The notes under the pieces were generated by a model that made no database searches, was not told the origin of the DNA, and was given only the letters and a program-made list of their open reading frames with translations. A stretch of 64,000 nt of DNA from Rusavskia elegans (lineage: Eukaryota > Ascomycota > Lecanoromycetes > Teloschistales > Teloschistaceae), in the NCBI GenBank assembly GCA_011316305.1, contig SAUG01000040.1, forward strand, positions 434,001-498,000. Direction: 5' to 3'. Below, piece by piece: positions 43,982 through 54,707 of this stretch. Numbering within the stretch: the first letter of the stretch is position 1; the number at the start of each line of letters is the position of its first letter. Made by a program: the position numbers and the translations under genes.

Positions 43982-46544
43982 ATGGCCATGACCGAAGGAC
44001 CACCCTGTAAAACCCAGGAAGCTGCGAGTACTAGCAAGCCTGGCCTGACACTATTGAGCAGTAAGCGCAAGAGGAAGAATGACGAGCGAGAGTACACAGC
44101 CTTCAATCATGGCCCGAGTCAAACTTCCAATGGCGGCGACCGAAACATAAGCTCCGGAAATAAGAAATACAAGCCCAACGATGCTGCAACTCAGAACCCT
44201 CTTGAAGGTGTCCACGGCAGTCTAAAAGAGAAGGCACGCAAACTATGGGACCAGCGCAAGACCCTTCCTATATGGTCTCATGCCAACGTTATCCGCCAAA
44301 GTCTACGAGACAAAGACATTCTACTGCTGGTTGGTGAGACAGGGTCTGGGAAATCTACACAGGTACCCCAAATCCTGGCCAAAGAAACTTGGTGTACCAC
44401 CCAGCGAATCCCCGCTACCGGCGCCAACGGTAACAAAGGATTTGTCCATGTTGGAGGATGCATTGCCATCACCGAGCCGAGACGGGTCGCCGCGGTCTCA
44501 CTGGCTCGGAGGGTAGCGGAAGAAGTTGGTACGCCGCTTGGCTCATCAAGTCCAGCAAGCACCGTAGGCTACAATGTGCGGTTTGACAGTTCGACAAGCC
44601 CGTGTACAAAGATCAAGTTCTTGACGGAAGGAATGCTACTGCAAGAGATGCTGCGCGATCCTTGGCTGAAGGAATACAGCGCCGTCATTGTCGATGAGGT
44701 TCATGAGAGAGGCGTCAATGTCGATCTGGTGATGGGGTTCCTGAGGACTCTGATTGAAGGGAAGTACAAGGGAAGGTATGGGGTACCTTTGAAGGTGGGA
44801 GTCATGAGTGCTACTGTTAGCATGGAGGGCCTGATCAAGTTCTTTGAAGGCGCTTCTGAAACCCAAACAACTAATAGCAATCCATCATCAAGTGGGCATG
44901 GTCAAGCAGAAGAGGAGTCCGAGTGGTCTGGTTTCTCCGACTCGGACAGCGAGAAGCCTGATATGCGTGCTCACAAAGAAAAGAATCAGGATTTCAAGGC
45001 ATTCAATGACAATGGTTGTAATCCAGGACTTGACCTTCCGACGGAAGCGTCAAGCGATAAGTCTGACCGTAATGGACCATCGCCGCGCACGACCGACGAG
45101 TCCGGTGTAGCAACATGTCACATAGAGGGCCGTCAGTACCCTGTCATGGTGGTGTACTCTCCGGAACCTGTACAGGACTTTGTCGATGCCTCATTACGAA
45201 AGATCTTCCAGATCCATTACAAAGAGCCCCTACCTGGGGACATCCTCGTCTTCCTTACCGGTCAGACGACGGTCGAGTCTCTGGAGCACTTGGTCAATGA
45301 GTATGCAATGGGGATGAGTCCTGATCTGCCGAAACTTCTCGCATTGCCCCTGTTCGCTGCTCTCCCACAGAGTGCCCAGCAGAGGGTGTTCCTTCCCGCT
45401 CCGCCAAAAACAAGGAAGGTGATTCTCGCAACCAATATAGCCGAGACTTCAGTCACGGTGTCAGGTGTAAGGTATGTGATCGACTGTGGAAAGTCAAAGA
45501 TCAAGCAATTCAGGACCAGAATCGGGCTTGACTCGTTGTTGGTAAAGCCGATATCAAAGTCGGCAGCGATACAACGGAAGGGTCGTGCTGGACGAGAAGC
45601 GCCGGGTCTATGCTATAGATTGTATACAGAACAGGATTATCTTAATCTACAATCACAGAATACGCCAGAGATACTACGCTGTGACCTTGGCCAGGCTGTG
45701 CTGACAATGAAGGCCAGAGGAGTTACCAATGTCATGAACTTTCCCTTCCTAGACCCACCGCCACGAGAAGCTATGGAGAAGGCGCTGATGCAGCTGTTTC
45801 AACTGAAAGCACTTCATGAATCTGGCGCAATCAGCGAGATCGGATTGAAGATGGCGCGTTTGCCACTCACGGTCCCTTTGGCGAGAGTCCTGTTGGCTGC
45901 AGCAGAGCCAGAATTGAGATGCGTTCCGGAGGTTATCGATATCATTTCTGCACTGAGCGTTGAAAACATCTTTCTCACACTGAACTCGGAAGAAAAACAG
46001 GAACAAGCCCAAGTCGCACGGCGGGAACTGTACAGACGAGAAGGGGATCATTTGACTTTACTGACCACTGTCCGGGCATACTGCGCGGAGCACGCGGACA
46101 GGAAAGGATGGGCTGAAAGACACTTCGTTTCGCACAGAGCCATGCAAGCAGTCGTAGTGCGTCACAATGCCATACCCTATGTCAGAATCTCTGAGCTAAC
46201 GTTTACAGGATGTTCGGAAACAATTGCAATCACAATACTATCGCTCGCGGATCCACAACGGGTCGGATGAAACAGATAATATCCCAATGTCTTCCGAGCT
46301 TGCTACAACGATATTGAAGTGCTTCCTGAAGGGATTTGCAACAAATACTGCTCGTATTATGCCCGATGGTAGCTACAAGACTGTTGTTGGCAACCAATTG
46401 GTGGCCATACATCCTTCGAGTGGGCTGTATGGCAAGAAGGTGGAGGCTATCATGTACAATGAATTCGTGTTCACCAACCGTAGCTATGCTCGAGGGGTGA
46501 GCGCCGTCCAGATGGACTGGGTTGGAGAAGCGATAGGTGGATGA
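43982..46544 (+). CDS. DEAH/RHA-family RNA helicase, Dhr2-like
   Basis: Two exons (43982-46153, 46209-46544) join at MQAVDVRKQLQSQYY and give 835 residues. The first ATG codons in frame lie just after the MITE; I chose 43982. A basic N-terminus (KRKRKNDERE) leads into the helicase core: LVGETGSGKSTQVPQ (motif I), TEPRRVAAVSLA (Ia), VDEVHERG (motif II, here DEVH), VMSATVS (III), ILATNIAETSVTV and IQRKGRAGR (VI). Between motifs III and the second lobe is an acidic, Ser-rich insert absent from most relatives. The C-terminal helicase-associated and OB-fold regions follow (TKVVGNQLVAIHPSSGL-like). Size and layout fit Dhr2/DHX33-type helicases of the nucleolus, acting in small-subunit rRNA processing. 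The paralogue call is moderately sure. Confidence 0.88.
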
Positions 46545-46632
46545 CGGACGAGTGTAGGAGCTGTTTAGGGAAAGTTTGTGCTTGGCTGTTCATTCTCTAG
46601 CAAAGACCGGAAGTAACACTTGCTGCGCCTGG

Positions 46633-47022
46633 TCACACATCTTCCATGGCATACACTTCGTACGCTACTTCCTCGTATGGATGTGCTCTACCAAAGACGA
46701 TCAGAACAGTTTTTCAGCAAACAGTCACGCACACAGAATCGCACCTCTTCAACTTATCCACGGCCGCAACCACCACCTCTTTCCCAACGCATTGGACCTC
46801 GACCTTGGTCTCCTCGACTTTTTCTACCTTACCTACTTCACCGATCGCTGGCTTCGCTCCAGCACCGGGTATGTACTGCCCTGTGCCTTGTGTCTCGAAA
46901 CACACTTCCGAGTACTTCCCCCCCGGGAAGGTGCCGGCGCCCGCGCTGAAGACGGCTTGCTTACAGACTTCGAGCGAGGAGTGTGGGACGGTAAAGACGA
47001 GTTTAAAGAGGCGCGTCGTCAT
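46633..47022 (-). CDS. stand-alone NIF3-like / CutA-fold domain protein, 110 residues
   Basis: Two exons (47022-46745, 46687-46633) are separated by a 57-nt intron. The product reads FKLVFTVPHSSLEVCKQAVF, GAGTFPGGKYSEVCFETQGTG, FIPG-like turn, and ends LKRAHPYEEVAYEVYAMEDV after splicing. The HPYEE-AYEVY ending is the signature of the domain inserted in, or following, bacterial NIF3/YqfO proteins. Here it stands alone, without the metal-binding NIF3 halves. Biochemical role unknown; its fold suggests a trimeric ligand-binding unit. It is convergent with the helicase gene. Open plus-strand frames over the same bases are shadows. Confidence 0.85.
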
Positions 47023-47361
47023 TCTTGGTCGACAGTCGTAGGCCTTAGATTAGCAAGCAGGGCTTCCACTGTCTCAGTTTCCAACTATTTGGTATACCAT
47101 CAATAGTGAGCGGGGTAAGGAGAAAGTTGACGGTGTGAGGAATCACTGGAACCCTAGCGGTGTCCTCTGCCGTTGGGCTAGCCACTAGCAGGCCAAAGAT
47201 CAGACCTAGGAGGTATTGAAATACCTGCCCTACAAAGGTGGTGACGAAGTGACGTTGACTAGAAGTCTTATCTAATCTAATCTTATCTTTTCCGGCTTAG
47301 AGGCTTTGTAGACACGCGACACGTCTTTGCAGGTGCATAGCTTCTCAATCTCCGGTATGCC
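47023..47361. promoter_or_regulatory. divergent promoter, NIF3-like gene and GUP1
   Basis: These 339 bp separate two starts pointing away from each other. A TCTAATCTAATCTTATC repeat lies near 47273-47289. No coding evidence. Confidence 0.4.
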
Positions 47362-49470
47362 ATGACCTTCCTGGATGCCAAAAGACTTTTCTCTAAAGAC
47401 GTCCTCGACACAAGGTTCACTAAATCATCATGGGCACAATCAACAACTGGCGGCTTAGCCAAGCCAGCACAAATCGACCCGGCTAAACCTTTACCTGTCC
47501 TCGATAGTCACAATGGAAGCCGGTCCCGGTCAACACATGGTAAAGGGCGAGGTGACATACACCCCTCCAAATGGGCTACCTCGGAGTATGTGGTCTACTA
47601 CATTGTCGTTGGGATAGCGGTTCCTTTGATGTTCAAGGCCGCATACGATGTTTCTATACGTGAGTAACCCCCGTTGGGAAAGACCCATTGCACAAAGACA
47701 AAGGCTGATTGAGAATCAGCCTCGCATTCAAGCTACTCTAAATATGAGCGTCTGTTGTCACCGGGCTGGATCCCGGGGCGGAAGGTGGATAATTCTGATC
47801 AACAGTACTCGGGCTTCAGGGACAATATTCCGTACATGTTCCTCTTGCTTGTGTTCCATCCAATACTTCGACGTGTGTTCGAATATATAAGTTCCGTCGA
47901 CCACAAAATCGCTTCGCCTTCGCACAAGAACTCCCCAAGTCCGTCGGATTCGTCTGGCGATGCCCGCCTTAGTCGGCGAGTACGGTTCGACGTGGGATTT
48001 GCTTGCCTGTATCTGTTGGCTTTACATGGTACTTCGGCGCTCAAAGTAGTTGCAATTCTATACATCAACTTCAGCTTAGCCAAAAGGCTGCCAAAACCGT
48101 ACCTACCGCTAGCCACCTGGGTTTTTAACGTCGGGATACTCTTCGCCAACGAATTAGGTAGAGGATATCCGTATGCCGAGGTTGCACGTCGCTTGTCTCC
48201 GTGGAGCCTTGCGTCAGCAACGTCGCTCAGTGAAACACCAGGTCAGAATTGGGGAACGTATCTCGACAACTATGGTGGTCTGTTACCGAGATGGGAGATA
48301 CTCTTCAACATCACTGTCCTGAGACTCATAAGCTTTAATTTGGACTACTATTGGAGCTTGGATCGAATAGGTGGAAGCCTGCTTGAGGTGAGCAACGCAT
48401 TTGGTATGAGATTTTTATCTTTGACTGCTGATTATCCAAAGAGGAAGCAGCTCGATCCATCCGAATTGTCCGAAAGAGACAGGGTGGACCTGCCGGCGAA
48501 GACCGAGGATTATTCCTTCCGCAATTACTTTGCATACGTCCTGTACTCGCCTCTCTACCTCGCGGGGCCAATTGTGACTTTCAATGAGTACATCTCCCAA
48601 CAACGGTACACCCCACGAAGCATCACTCGCGACCGTACTCTTCTGTATGGCATACGGTTCCTAATCTCTCTTCTCACAATGGAGGTCATGCTCCACTTTC
48701 TGTATGTCGTTGCGATCTCCAAATCTCAGCCTGCGTGGGAAATCTATACGCCCTTCCAGCTGAGCATGCTGGGCTACTTTAATCTCCATATCATCTGGCT
48801 CAAGCTCCTGTTGCCGTGGCGATTCTTCAGACTCTGGGCCTTACTTGATGGAATCGATCCTCCGGAGAACATGGTGCGATGCATGTCCGACAACTACTCA
48901 GCACTGGCCTTCTGGCGTGGTTGGCACCGCAGCTTCAACCGATGGATTGTACGGTATATCTACATCCCATTAGGTGGTAGCGGGTCCTCTCCCGGCAGTT
49001 GGGGCAAAGGGCATGCAATTTTCAATATGCTCGTTGTCTTTACCTTTGTGGCGCTGTGGCATGATATCCAACTGAAATTGCTGATATGGGGTTGGCTGAT
49101 AACGCTTTTTTTCCTGCCGGAGATCCTCGCCGGTTACATGTTCCCCAAAGGACGGTGGCACAACCACAAAGACGCATATAGGCTAATATGCGGGATCGGT
49201 GCTGTTGGGAACATCTTGATGATGATGACCGCCAATCTGGTTGGCTTCGCTGTTGGGTTGGACGGGATTACAGACTTGGTCCGTGGCATTGTTGGGTCAT
49301 ACTCTGGTGGAGCCTCTTTGTCACCCTTTTAATGGGTTTCTACCAAGCTAACGATTGCGATAGGCCTTGTGTTTCTTGCTGCAGCTTGTGGAGCACTTTT
49401 TGCAGCCGCGCAGATCATGTTTGAACTCAGGGAGCACGAACTACGGCATGGCATCAAGCTTAAGTGCTAG
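47362..49470 (+). CDS. gup1: MBOAT-family O-acyltransferase GUP1
   Basis: Four exons (47362-47659, 47720-48387, 48442-49306, 49364-49470) give 645 residues. The cytosolic N-terminus leads to multiple membrane helices. The family marks are LLSPGWIPGRKVDNSDQQY, FRDNIPYMF, then GPIVTFNEYISQ, FWRGWHRSFNRWIVRYIYIP and FVALWHDIQLKLLIWGW, where the His is the conserved MBOAT active-site residue. Gup1 remodels GPI anchors (adds long acyl chains) in the ER and affects wall integrity and glycerol uptake. The intron at 48388-48441 is 54 nt with no stop, so leaving it in would insert 18 residues. Removing it gives the RIGGSLLERKQLDPSELS junction expected from the family. The last intron ends with CGATAG. 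Confidence 0.93.
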
Positions 49471-49629
49471 CATCTTCTCGTGACAGTGATCCTTCCAATA
49501 TGATGTGATTAATGGCAGAGGAATTGTAACGTCCTGGACTTTCTGCGGTTATCTGACATGTAAACTAGAAATGATTGATCATAGACTAAATCCCTGACTC
49601 TGGCTTGCCACGGAAGCCAAGACTCCTTA
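49471..49629. other. GUP1 3' flank up to the MITE
   Basis: Short non-coding stretch between the GUP1 stop codon and the left TA of the MITE at 49630. Confidence 0.4.
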
Positions 49630-49833
49630 TGACCCTTTGCAACGCGATACCCTTTGCAACACGCTAAAATTGGCTTTGGGCACCCGGGCAACCAGATAGG
49701 CGAGGGAGATAAGGTTAAGGCTGATCAGAGCCCTATAGTTCCTTAGCAGGCGCCTTCTAGGTATCGGACCCGCCTATAGCCCGCCTAATTACTCACTAGC
49801 GTGTTGCAAAGGGTATCGCGTTGCAAAGGGTCA
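49630..49833. mobile_element. MITE family B (204 bp) with perfect 39-bp inverted ends including TA
   Basis: Bases 49628-49666 are the exact reverse complement of 49797-49835. Each arm contains two direct units of CCCTTTGCAAC(G/A)CG. TA dinucleotides flank both sides (49628-49629, 49834-49835), as expected for TA target-site duplication. The 130-bp middle encodes nothing. Perfect arms suggest recent insertion. Confidence 0.85.
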
Positions 49834-49983
49834 TAGGAAGGAGTAGTGGGAAACTTACATGGAACGTCAGGGGCCCGGAACCACAGAGCTCCCATTGAAG
49901 TCCCAACACATCAATTGGCTCTGATGAGCCCTCTATTAGTCGGAATTCCATGATTCGCACCATGCCTTTCTCAGTGACGGGTC

Positions 49984-52900
49984 ATGTTTCTAAAGAGACA
50001 TGTATGTCGCTTAGCAGCAACACATCCCACCGATTACATCTGGATCAGCGATGACATTCTGGACCATGCGGTATCTCGATATATGCAGCTGTGTGTCGGT
50101 CGAAGGCATGGCAGTGCAGTTCCTGGCCCACTGGAGGCCCGCAAAAGGGCGGCAAAGAGGAGAATGATGGGCCTTGCGCCGACAACTGGCGGACTTGACC
50201 CGCTTCCTGGATTCTCCGCTGGACTTGGTCGAGGGCAAGAGAATCAACAGAGCTGGCAATGGCAAAGTCCGAAGTTACCACAACCAAAGCATCCATCCCG
50301 GTTACTGGAGGAAGGCAATGGATTGTGCCCCAGCGATGATGTGGGGCCTCATTTGTCAGACAGCCCAGCTCTACCAGCCTGGTTGACGGATTATGACCAA
50401 AAGAACGAGAAAGTTGCGCCTGTGGAAGAGCGTATCAACAAGCCAGTGGAAGACGTCGACACAGACGAAGTTGTCCAAGATACATACTATCACGCGAAGC
50501 CTAAGACTCGAGACCATGACAGCCCTGAAGCCCGGCTCAGGGACAATACTCATATCGACAGTATGCGGAACATTATCAGGAGCATCCAAGAACATGACCC
50601 AATGCGCAAAACTTGCAGCCGCCTGGCCCTCCGCCAACTGCTTGACCTGGGGTGTGATATGGATAAGATACTCGAATTCTGGGTGGATCCACTGCTGAAT
50701 CCATGGCGTGCGGGAAATGTTCCATTCTTCGTTGCTCATTGTGTAGAGTTTTCGAAAGTCGAAGAGATAAGAAGATTTTGCGACTGGACGGTGCGGCAAT
50801 TCTATGTCGGAGCGTGCCCAGATCGAAATATCCTACTACTTATTTCAGAGCTGTCAAGGTTCAGGGAGCAAGATAATTGGGAAGAGAGCCTGTTAAGTTT
50901 GTGCCAAAACATAGCCCAGGCGCTGCGGTCATCACCCGTTCTCCGTGTTGGGGACATCGCATTTGAGACCTATTCCAGCTTGCTGGCGGTATTGTTCGAT
51001 GACATCTACTCCCCATCAAGGCTTGAGCTAGGTTTAGATCTGGTCAAGAGTTCGAGCTCCGCTCAGCGTCAGGATCTCTCAAGTCTAGTCTGGCCGACGA
51101 TCGAACGATGGGTATACATGTGGGAGCCCTCGAGAAGTGCGGATCTAAGCTCTATGACACTGAGCTCAACTATTACTAACCTGCTTTGCACGATGCCAAA
51201 CAATGAGCTGCTGGGAATAGTACGAGATATCAGTTGGCGTATCCTTAACCTTCCGCATTCTGAACAAGATTCCCGTATCCTTTGGCAAAAACATTCAGTG
51301 TGGTGGTCTGCGGTTCGAGCCCCGGACATATTTCAGCACATCAAGAAAACTAGCTTTTGGTCAGAGATTTCTGATGCGATACGCAAAAGACAGGAAGAGG
51401 CAATTCAGTCAACGGCCCTTGTAAAGATCAACGAGCATCTGAACCAGAACGACCTAAAAGCTGCGTATCGGACCTTCCTACAATATCCTCAGGTAACCTT
51501 GGAAAGTTGTCCACAACTGGCCGAAGCTTTGATATTGGACCCCAAGCGAAATTGGAAAACGGCATTGATGCTTCGTGAAAGTCGACAACCTACAGTCCCG
51601 GCGGGCCAACAATTGACAGGCGACGACTACGTGGCAAAGCATCTGCAGCATGGCCGCGTACGCTTACTGGAGAGAATGGCATTGGCGTACGCGCAGCAAG
51701 AGCATATCCCGGCCGCCATGGTTTTTTACTACGCACATGGCTGCTGGAAAATACATGAGCGGGACAATCTTGGGCCCATGGGGCCAGCAATGATCCATGC
51801 CCTAACCTTGTGCGGCATTGTCAGACCGCTTCAAGCAGGACGCCAGGTCTCTCGAACAAGGATGGAGTGGATTCTCCGCATGGTGGCCGAGGTTGAGGGA
51901 GTGGAAGCATCGAAAAGACTAGGAGCAGCTATCCACGAGTGGCTTAACGAAGGTTACCAGCAGGCGAGAACTGGACGAGATAAAGTGCTTCAGCAAAGCT
52001 TATCTTGGCGACATCATGAGCAAAATATACGGGTGCAAGGAACGGACCCCTGGAATGGTCTTTCGGCAATGGCTCAAGCTCAATCAGACGCCCCACCACG
52101 TCATGGCTGGCCTGTACAAATCACCTACAAAGCAAGTCCGGTCATCGATATGTCCTCAGCTGCCTCAGCAGACGGGACGGATGGGGTAAATTCAGAGCAG
52201 GCATCTCTCACCTGGTCGAAGGATGAAGATGATGATGGAGAAGCTCAGCCGGCAGAAGATGCGTTCATGTCCGCCCTAGCATCTGAGACTGCTGCTTTCA
52301 TAGACTCGACTAAATCCAACCCAATGCCAGAAGTATCAGACACGGCAAGGCAGTATATCGTCCCCACGGTCGCGAAGTTGCAGTACATTCCTGAACCTAA
52401 CGTGCGCGACGCATCGTGGAACAAAGATCTCAAAGCCCGAGCGCGAGACGGAGCGCCGAGGGCTGCGACTTCGCCTCCTGACGTTCTCGTGGACACTGTC
52501 ACCGGGCAGGTGCATTCTCTTATTCAACCAAAAGATGTACATGGAAAAAGAACGCGCGAGGAAGCAATAAATCGGCGTGTAAAAGAACGTAAATTGAATG
52601 CATTATTACTTCGACTCAACACCACTCGCACAGTCGGTCCTGGTGGAATCGGCACATCGACTTCTTCGCTTGAAACTTGTTGTCTGCCAGAGCTCTCATC
52701 CATTCCGCCTTGTTCGCTAGCGTTGAGCGCTGCAGACCCAGACCAGCTGGAGAAGGTGTACATGTGGCGAAAGAGAATCCAGGTCTCGCAGGATTGCGAT
52801 TGGCCGTTACTTCGACATGGTATGAAGGAATATCGGGGTCCTGAGACATTCAGTAATGCCAGGGAGCCGACGTTGGGTGCAGGCTTGTTGCATGTGCGGC

Positions 52901-53043
52901 GGATCTTGGAGGCCGTTAAAAGGGGCGAGAAGCGTTTGGACTTGGGCTTGGGCTTGGGCTTGTCCAATAACGATCGAGCAGAGGCGCAGGGTGGGAGGAA
53001 CAGGATAGTTCAACCCACCGTCTGGTGCGATAGGGATGATTGA
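49984..53043 (+). CDS. uncharacterised helical protein, 1019 residues
   Basis: A single exon from the ATG at 49984. The N-terminus is basic (LKRHVCRLAA) and could be a mitochondrial presequence, but the evidence is weak. After a disordered section (to about residue 200) comes a long alpha-helical array rich in Leu and Trp, from RNIIRSIQEHDPMRKTC through RLGAAIHEWLNEGYQ. Within it MALAYAQQEHIPAAMVFYYAHGCWKIHE resembles alpha-solenoid (PPR- or TPR-like) pairs. The last 300 residues are disordered, with Ser/Asp/Glu stretches, then a short Arg/Lys segment near the end. I recall no named family. Absence of introns over 3 kb is unusual next to its intron-rich neighbours. A role in organelle gene expression is only a guess. 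Confidence 0.8.
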   Translation: MFLKRHVCRLAATHPTDYIWISDDILDHAVSRYMQLCVGRRHGSAVPGPLEARKRAAKRRMMGLAPTTGGLDPLPGFSAGLGRGQENQQSWQWQSPKLPQPKHPSRLLEEGNGLCPSDDVGPHLSDSPALPAWLTDYDQKNEKVAPVEERINKPVEDVDTDEVVQDTYYHAKPKTRDHDSPEARLRDNTHIDSMRNIIRSIQEHDPMRKTCSRLALRQLLDLGCDMDKILEFWVDPLLNPWRAGNVPFFVAHCVEFSKVEEIRRFCDWTVRQFYVGACPDRNILLLISELSRFREQDNWEESLLSLCQNIAQALRSSPVLRVGDIAFETYSSLLAVLFDDIYSPSRLELGLDLVKSSSSAQRQDLSSLVWPTIERWVYMWEPSRSADLSSMTLSSTITNLLCTMPNNELLGIVRDISWRILNLPHSEQDSRILWQKHSVWWSAVRAPDIFQHIKKTSFWSEISDAIRKRQEEAIQSTALVKINEHLNQNDLKAAYRTFLQYPQVTLESCPQLAEALILDPKRNWKTALMLRESRQPTVPAGQQLTGDDYVAKHLQHGRVRLLERMALAYAQQEHIPAAMVFYYAHGCWKIHERDNLGPMGPAMIHALTLCGIVRPLQAGRQVSRTRMEWILRMVAEVEGVEASKRLGAAIHEWLNEGYQQARTGRDKVLQQSLSWRHHEQNIRVQGTDPWNGLSAMAQAQSDAPPRHGWPVQITYKASPVIDMSSAASADGTDGVNSEQASLTWSKDEDDDGEAQPAEDAFMSALASETAAFIDSTKSNPMPEVSDTARQYIVPTVAKLQYIPEPNVRDASWNKDLKARARDGAPRAATSPPDVLVDTVTGQVHSLIQPKDVHGKRTREEAINRRVKERKLNALLLRLNTTRTVGPGGIGTSTSSLETCCLPELSSIPPCSLALSAADPDQLEKVYMWRKRIQVSQDCDWPLLRHGMKEYRGPETFSNAREPTLGAGLLHVRRILEAVKRGEKRLDLGLGLGLSNNDRAEAQGGRNRIVQPTVWCDRDD

Positions 53044-53765
53044 CATACTGATTCCCGTGACTCAAGGTATATTACTTCCTCCGCTAGTCGTGGCATCCGA
53101 TTCAGGGGTCAAACCATGCAGCGTCTCTCATTATAATAAAATCATAAGCCAACCACGAAAGATTTCATGAACAGCTATATTGTAATATCTGAGCAACCGA
53201 TACAACGATAACCTCTGTCAAGGTATCAACTGTTGTACCTTCTTACTGCGATTGACTGTTAATGATAACGACAAGCCCCTGAATCCGAAGCTACCGAGGA
53301 GCCAGTCAGGGTCTGCTTGCCTGGGTATGTACCTTTGGAGTCTGATCAAGAACCGAAGAACGACTCAATCAAAGCCTTCGTCATGGCTCACGTACTTTGC
53401 TCTTACTCTTTATTGAGTCTGCGCCGCAGCTTCTTGACGTTACGTCTTTCGTTACAATAGCGTAACGGGAGGTGAGAAAGGTCCTTACGGCTGGTGACGG
53501 CATCGTTTTTGCTCCGCAGCTGCCGAGACGAAAGCTCCCTGTTTTGACTGGAGGGCTCTGCGATATACGAGGCTCCTCAGGAAGACCTTGATGACCGCAG
53601 TCAAATATTGCCGCCTAGAAGCAACATTTCCCAACATTCAGAATTGGCTTGCGAACACTCGATCGTTACCCTGAGCGCGCCCTATGGTTCGTGTCGCCAT
53701 GTGTCATGATTTCGTCGGATCGTATCTCGTACATTATCGTTCCGGTCTTCGTTCCTCGAACATCC
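53044..53765. other. convergent intergenic region
   Basis: This 722-bp stretch lies between the 3' ends of the 1019-residue protein gene and MED7. No coding sequence or repeat is evident. Confidence 0.4.
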
Positions 53766-54482
53766 TTACTCAAAATCCCCCACCTCTTTCTCAATGATAT
53801 CCCAAACCCTCTTCTCAATAACAACGTCCAATCCCAATTCCTCATCCCTACTTTTCGTACCCAGCCGATGCGCCCCTTCCTCAAGTTCCGGCTTCGACTC
53901 GTTCAATAATGCCTCTCGACTCTCCACATCCTCAACCACCTTCCTAACCCTCTCACAAACATCCTTACACCCTCGCGTCTCAGCCCTACACCGTTCCACC
54001 TGCTCCTCCATCATCTGTATCAACGTCTCTCGCGCCTGATGCGGTCGATACTCATTCACAATCCCGTGCGCCTCCGACAACAACGCGCGCATCTCATCCC
54101 ATTTGGGCGCCCATGTATCCGGGTCCACGGCCAAGCAATGCGTAAGGGACAGGAAAGCGAGTATTAACTGGCGCGTTGTCTTTATCAATCGATGGGGGTT
54201 TGGGGGGTCTTTGGGTGGTGGGGAATTCGTTGAAGGGGCGGGGGCTGCTGGGGTTGCGGTGTGGGCTTCGCCGAAGATGCGGTATTGGTGGTTTGGAAGG
54301 GGGGGTGGGGGAGGGAGGAGGTTTCGCAGTTCGGGGGGTAGATCGAGGAGGGTGAGCGAGGGGGAGGATTCTTGGAGGGAGGAGAGGCGGGCGAGGTTCG
54401 ATGTGGTGAAGGACTTGTAGAATGGGGGCGGAGCGGGGAAAGCGGCACTGATGGCAGCTGAAGAGATGGGAGGCTCGGCCAT
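53766..54482 (-). CDS. med7: Mediator complex subunit 7
   Basis: A single exon of 238 residues, starting at the MAEPPISS methionine. MED7 marks occur in order: AAFPAPPPFYKSFT, LPPELRNLLPPPPPLP, YRIFGE, RLIKTTRQLILAFLSLTHCLAVDP, WDEMRALLSEAHGIVNEYRPHQARETLI, then a C-terminal coiled coil (EQVERCRAETRGCKDVCERV). MED7 heterodimerises with MED21 in the Mediator middle module, which relays activators to RNA polymerase II. The Pro/Ala-rich insert between FGE and RLIKTTR is typical of moulds. The gene is divergent from the lipid phosphatase, with an 18-bp palindrome between them. Confidence 0.96.
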   Translation of the reverse strand: MAEPPISSAAISAAFPAPPPFYKSFTTSNLARLSSLQESSPSLTLLDLPPELRNLLPPPPPLPNHQYRIFGEAHTATPAAPAPSTNSPPPKDPPNPHRLIKTTRQLILAFLSLTHCLAVDPDTWAPKWDEMRALLSEAHGIVNEYRPHQARETLIQMMEEQVERCRAETRGCKDVCERVRKVVEDVESREALLNESKPELEEGAHRLGTKSRDEELGLDVVIEKRVWDIIEKEVGDFE

Positions 54483-54590
54483 TGGGCAATACGTATAGCG
54501 AAATTCAATACTTGTGAAGTGGATGCTTGATGGTTGCACCTTCCACGGCAAGCTTCATGGGAAATCTGGGGTCATACGCGCTAGTGAAGT

Positions 54591-54608
54591 GACTAAGGTA
54601 CCTTAGTC
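54591..54608. promoter_or_regulatory. 18-bp perfect palindrome in the med7/phosphatase promoter
   Basis: GACTAAGGTACCTTAGTC equals its own reverse complement. It lies about 108 bp from the MED7 start and 99 bp from the phosphatase start. Flanking AGTGAA and TTTCACT extend the symmetry weakly. It could bind a dimeric factor. Confidence 0.5.
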
Positions 54609-54707
54609 TGCCTCTTTCACTCCCAGCCCAGGCACACGAGACATCCTCTTCAATCTCTACACGTTTACCTGGGATGTTGGCGCAGCTAGCAAAAGCCACT
54701 GACAACA

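Noticed and set aside
46576..47106. Plus-strand open frame of 176 codons
   Set aside because: It lies over the minus-strand NIF3-like gene, whose sequence carries clear family motifs and a proper splice.
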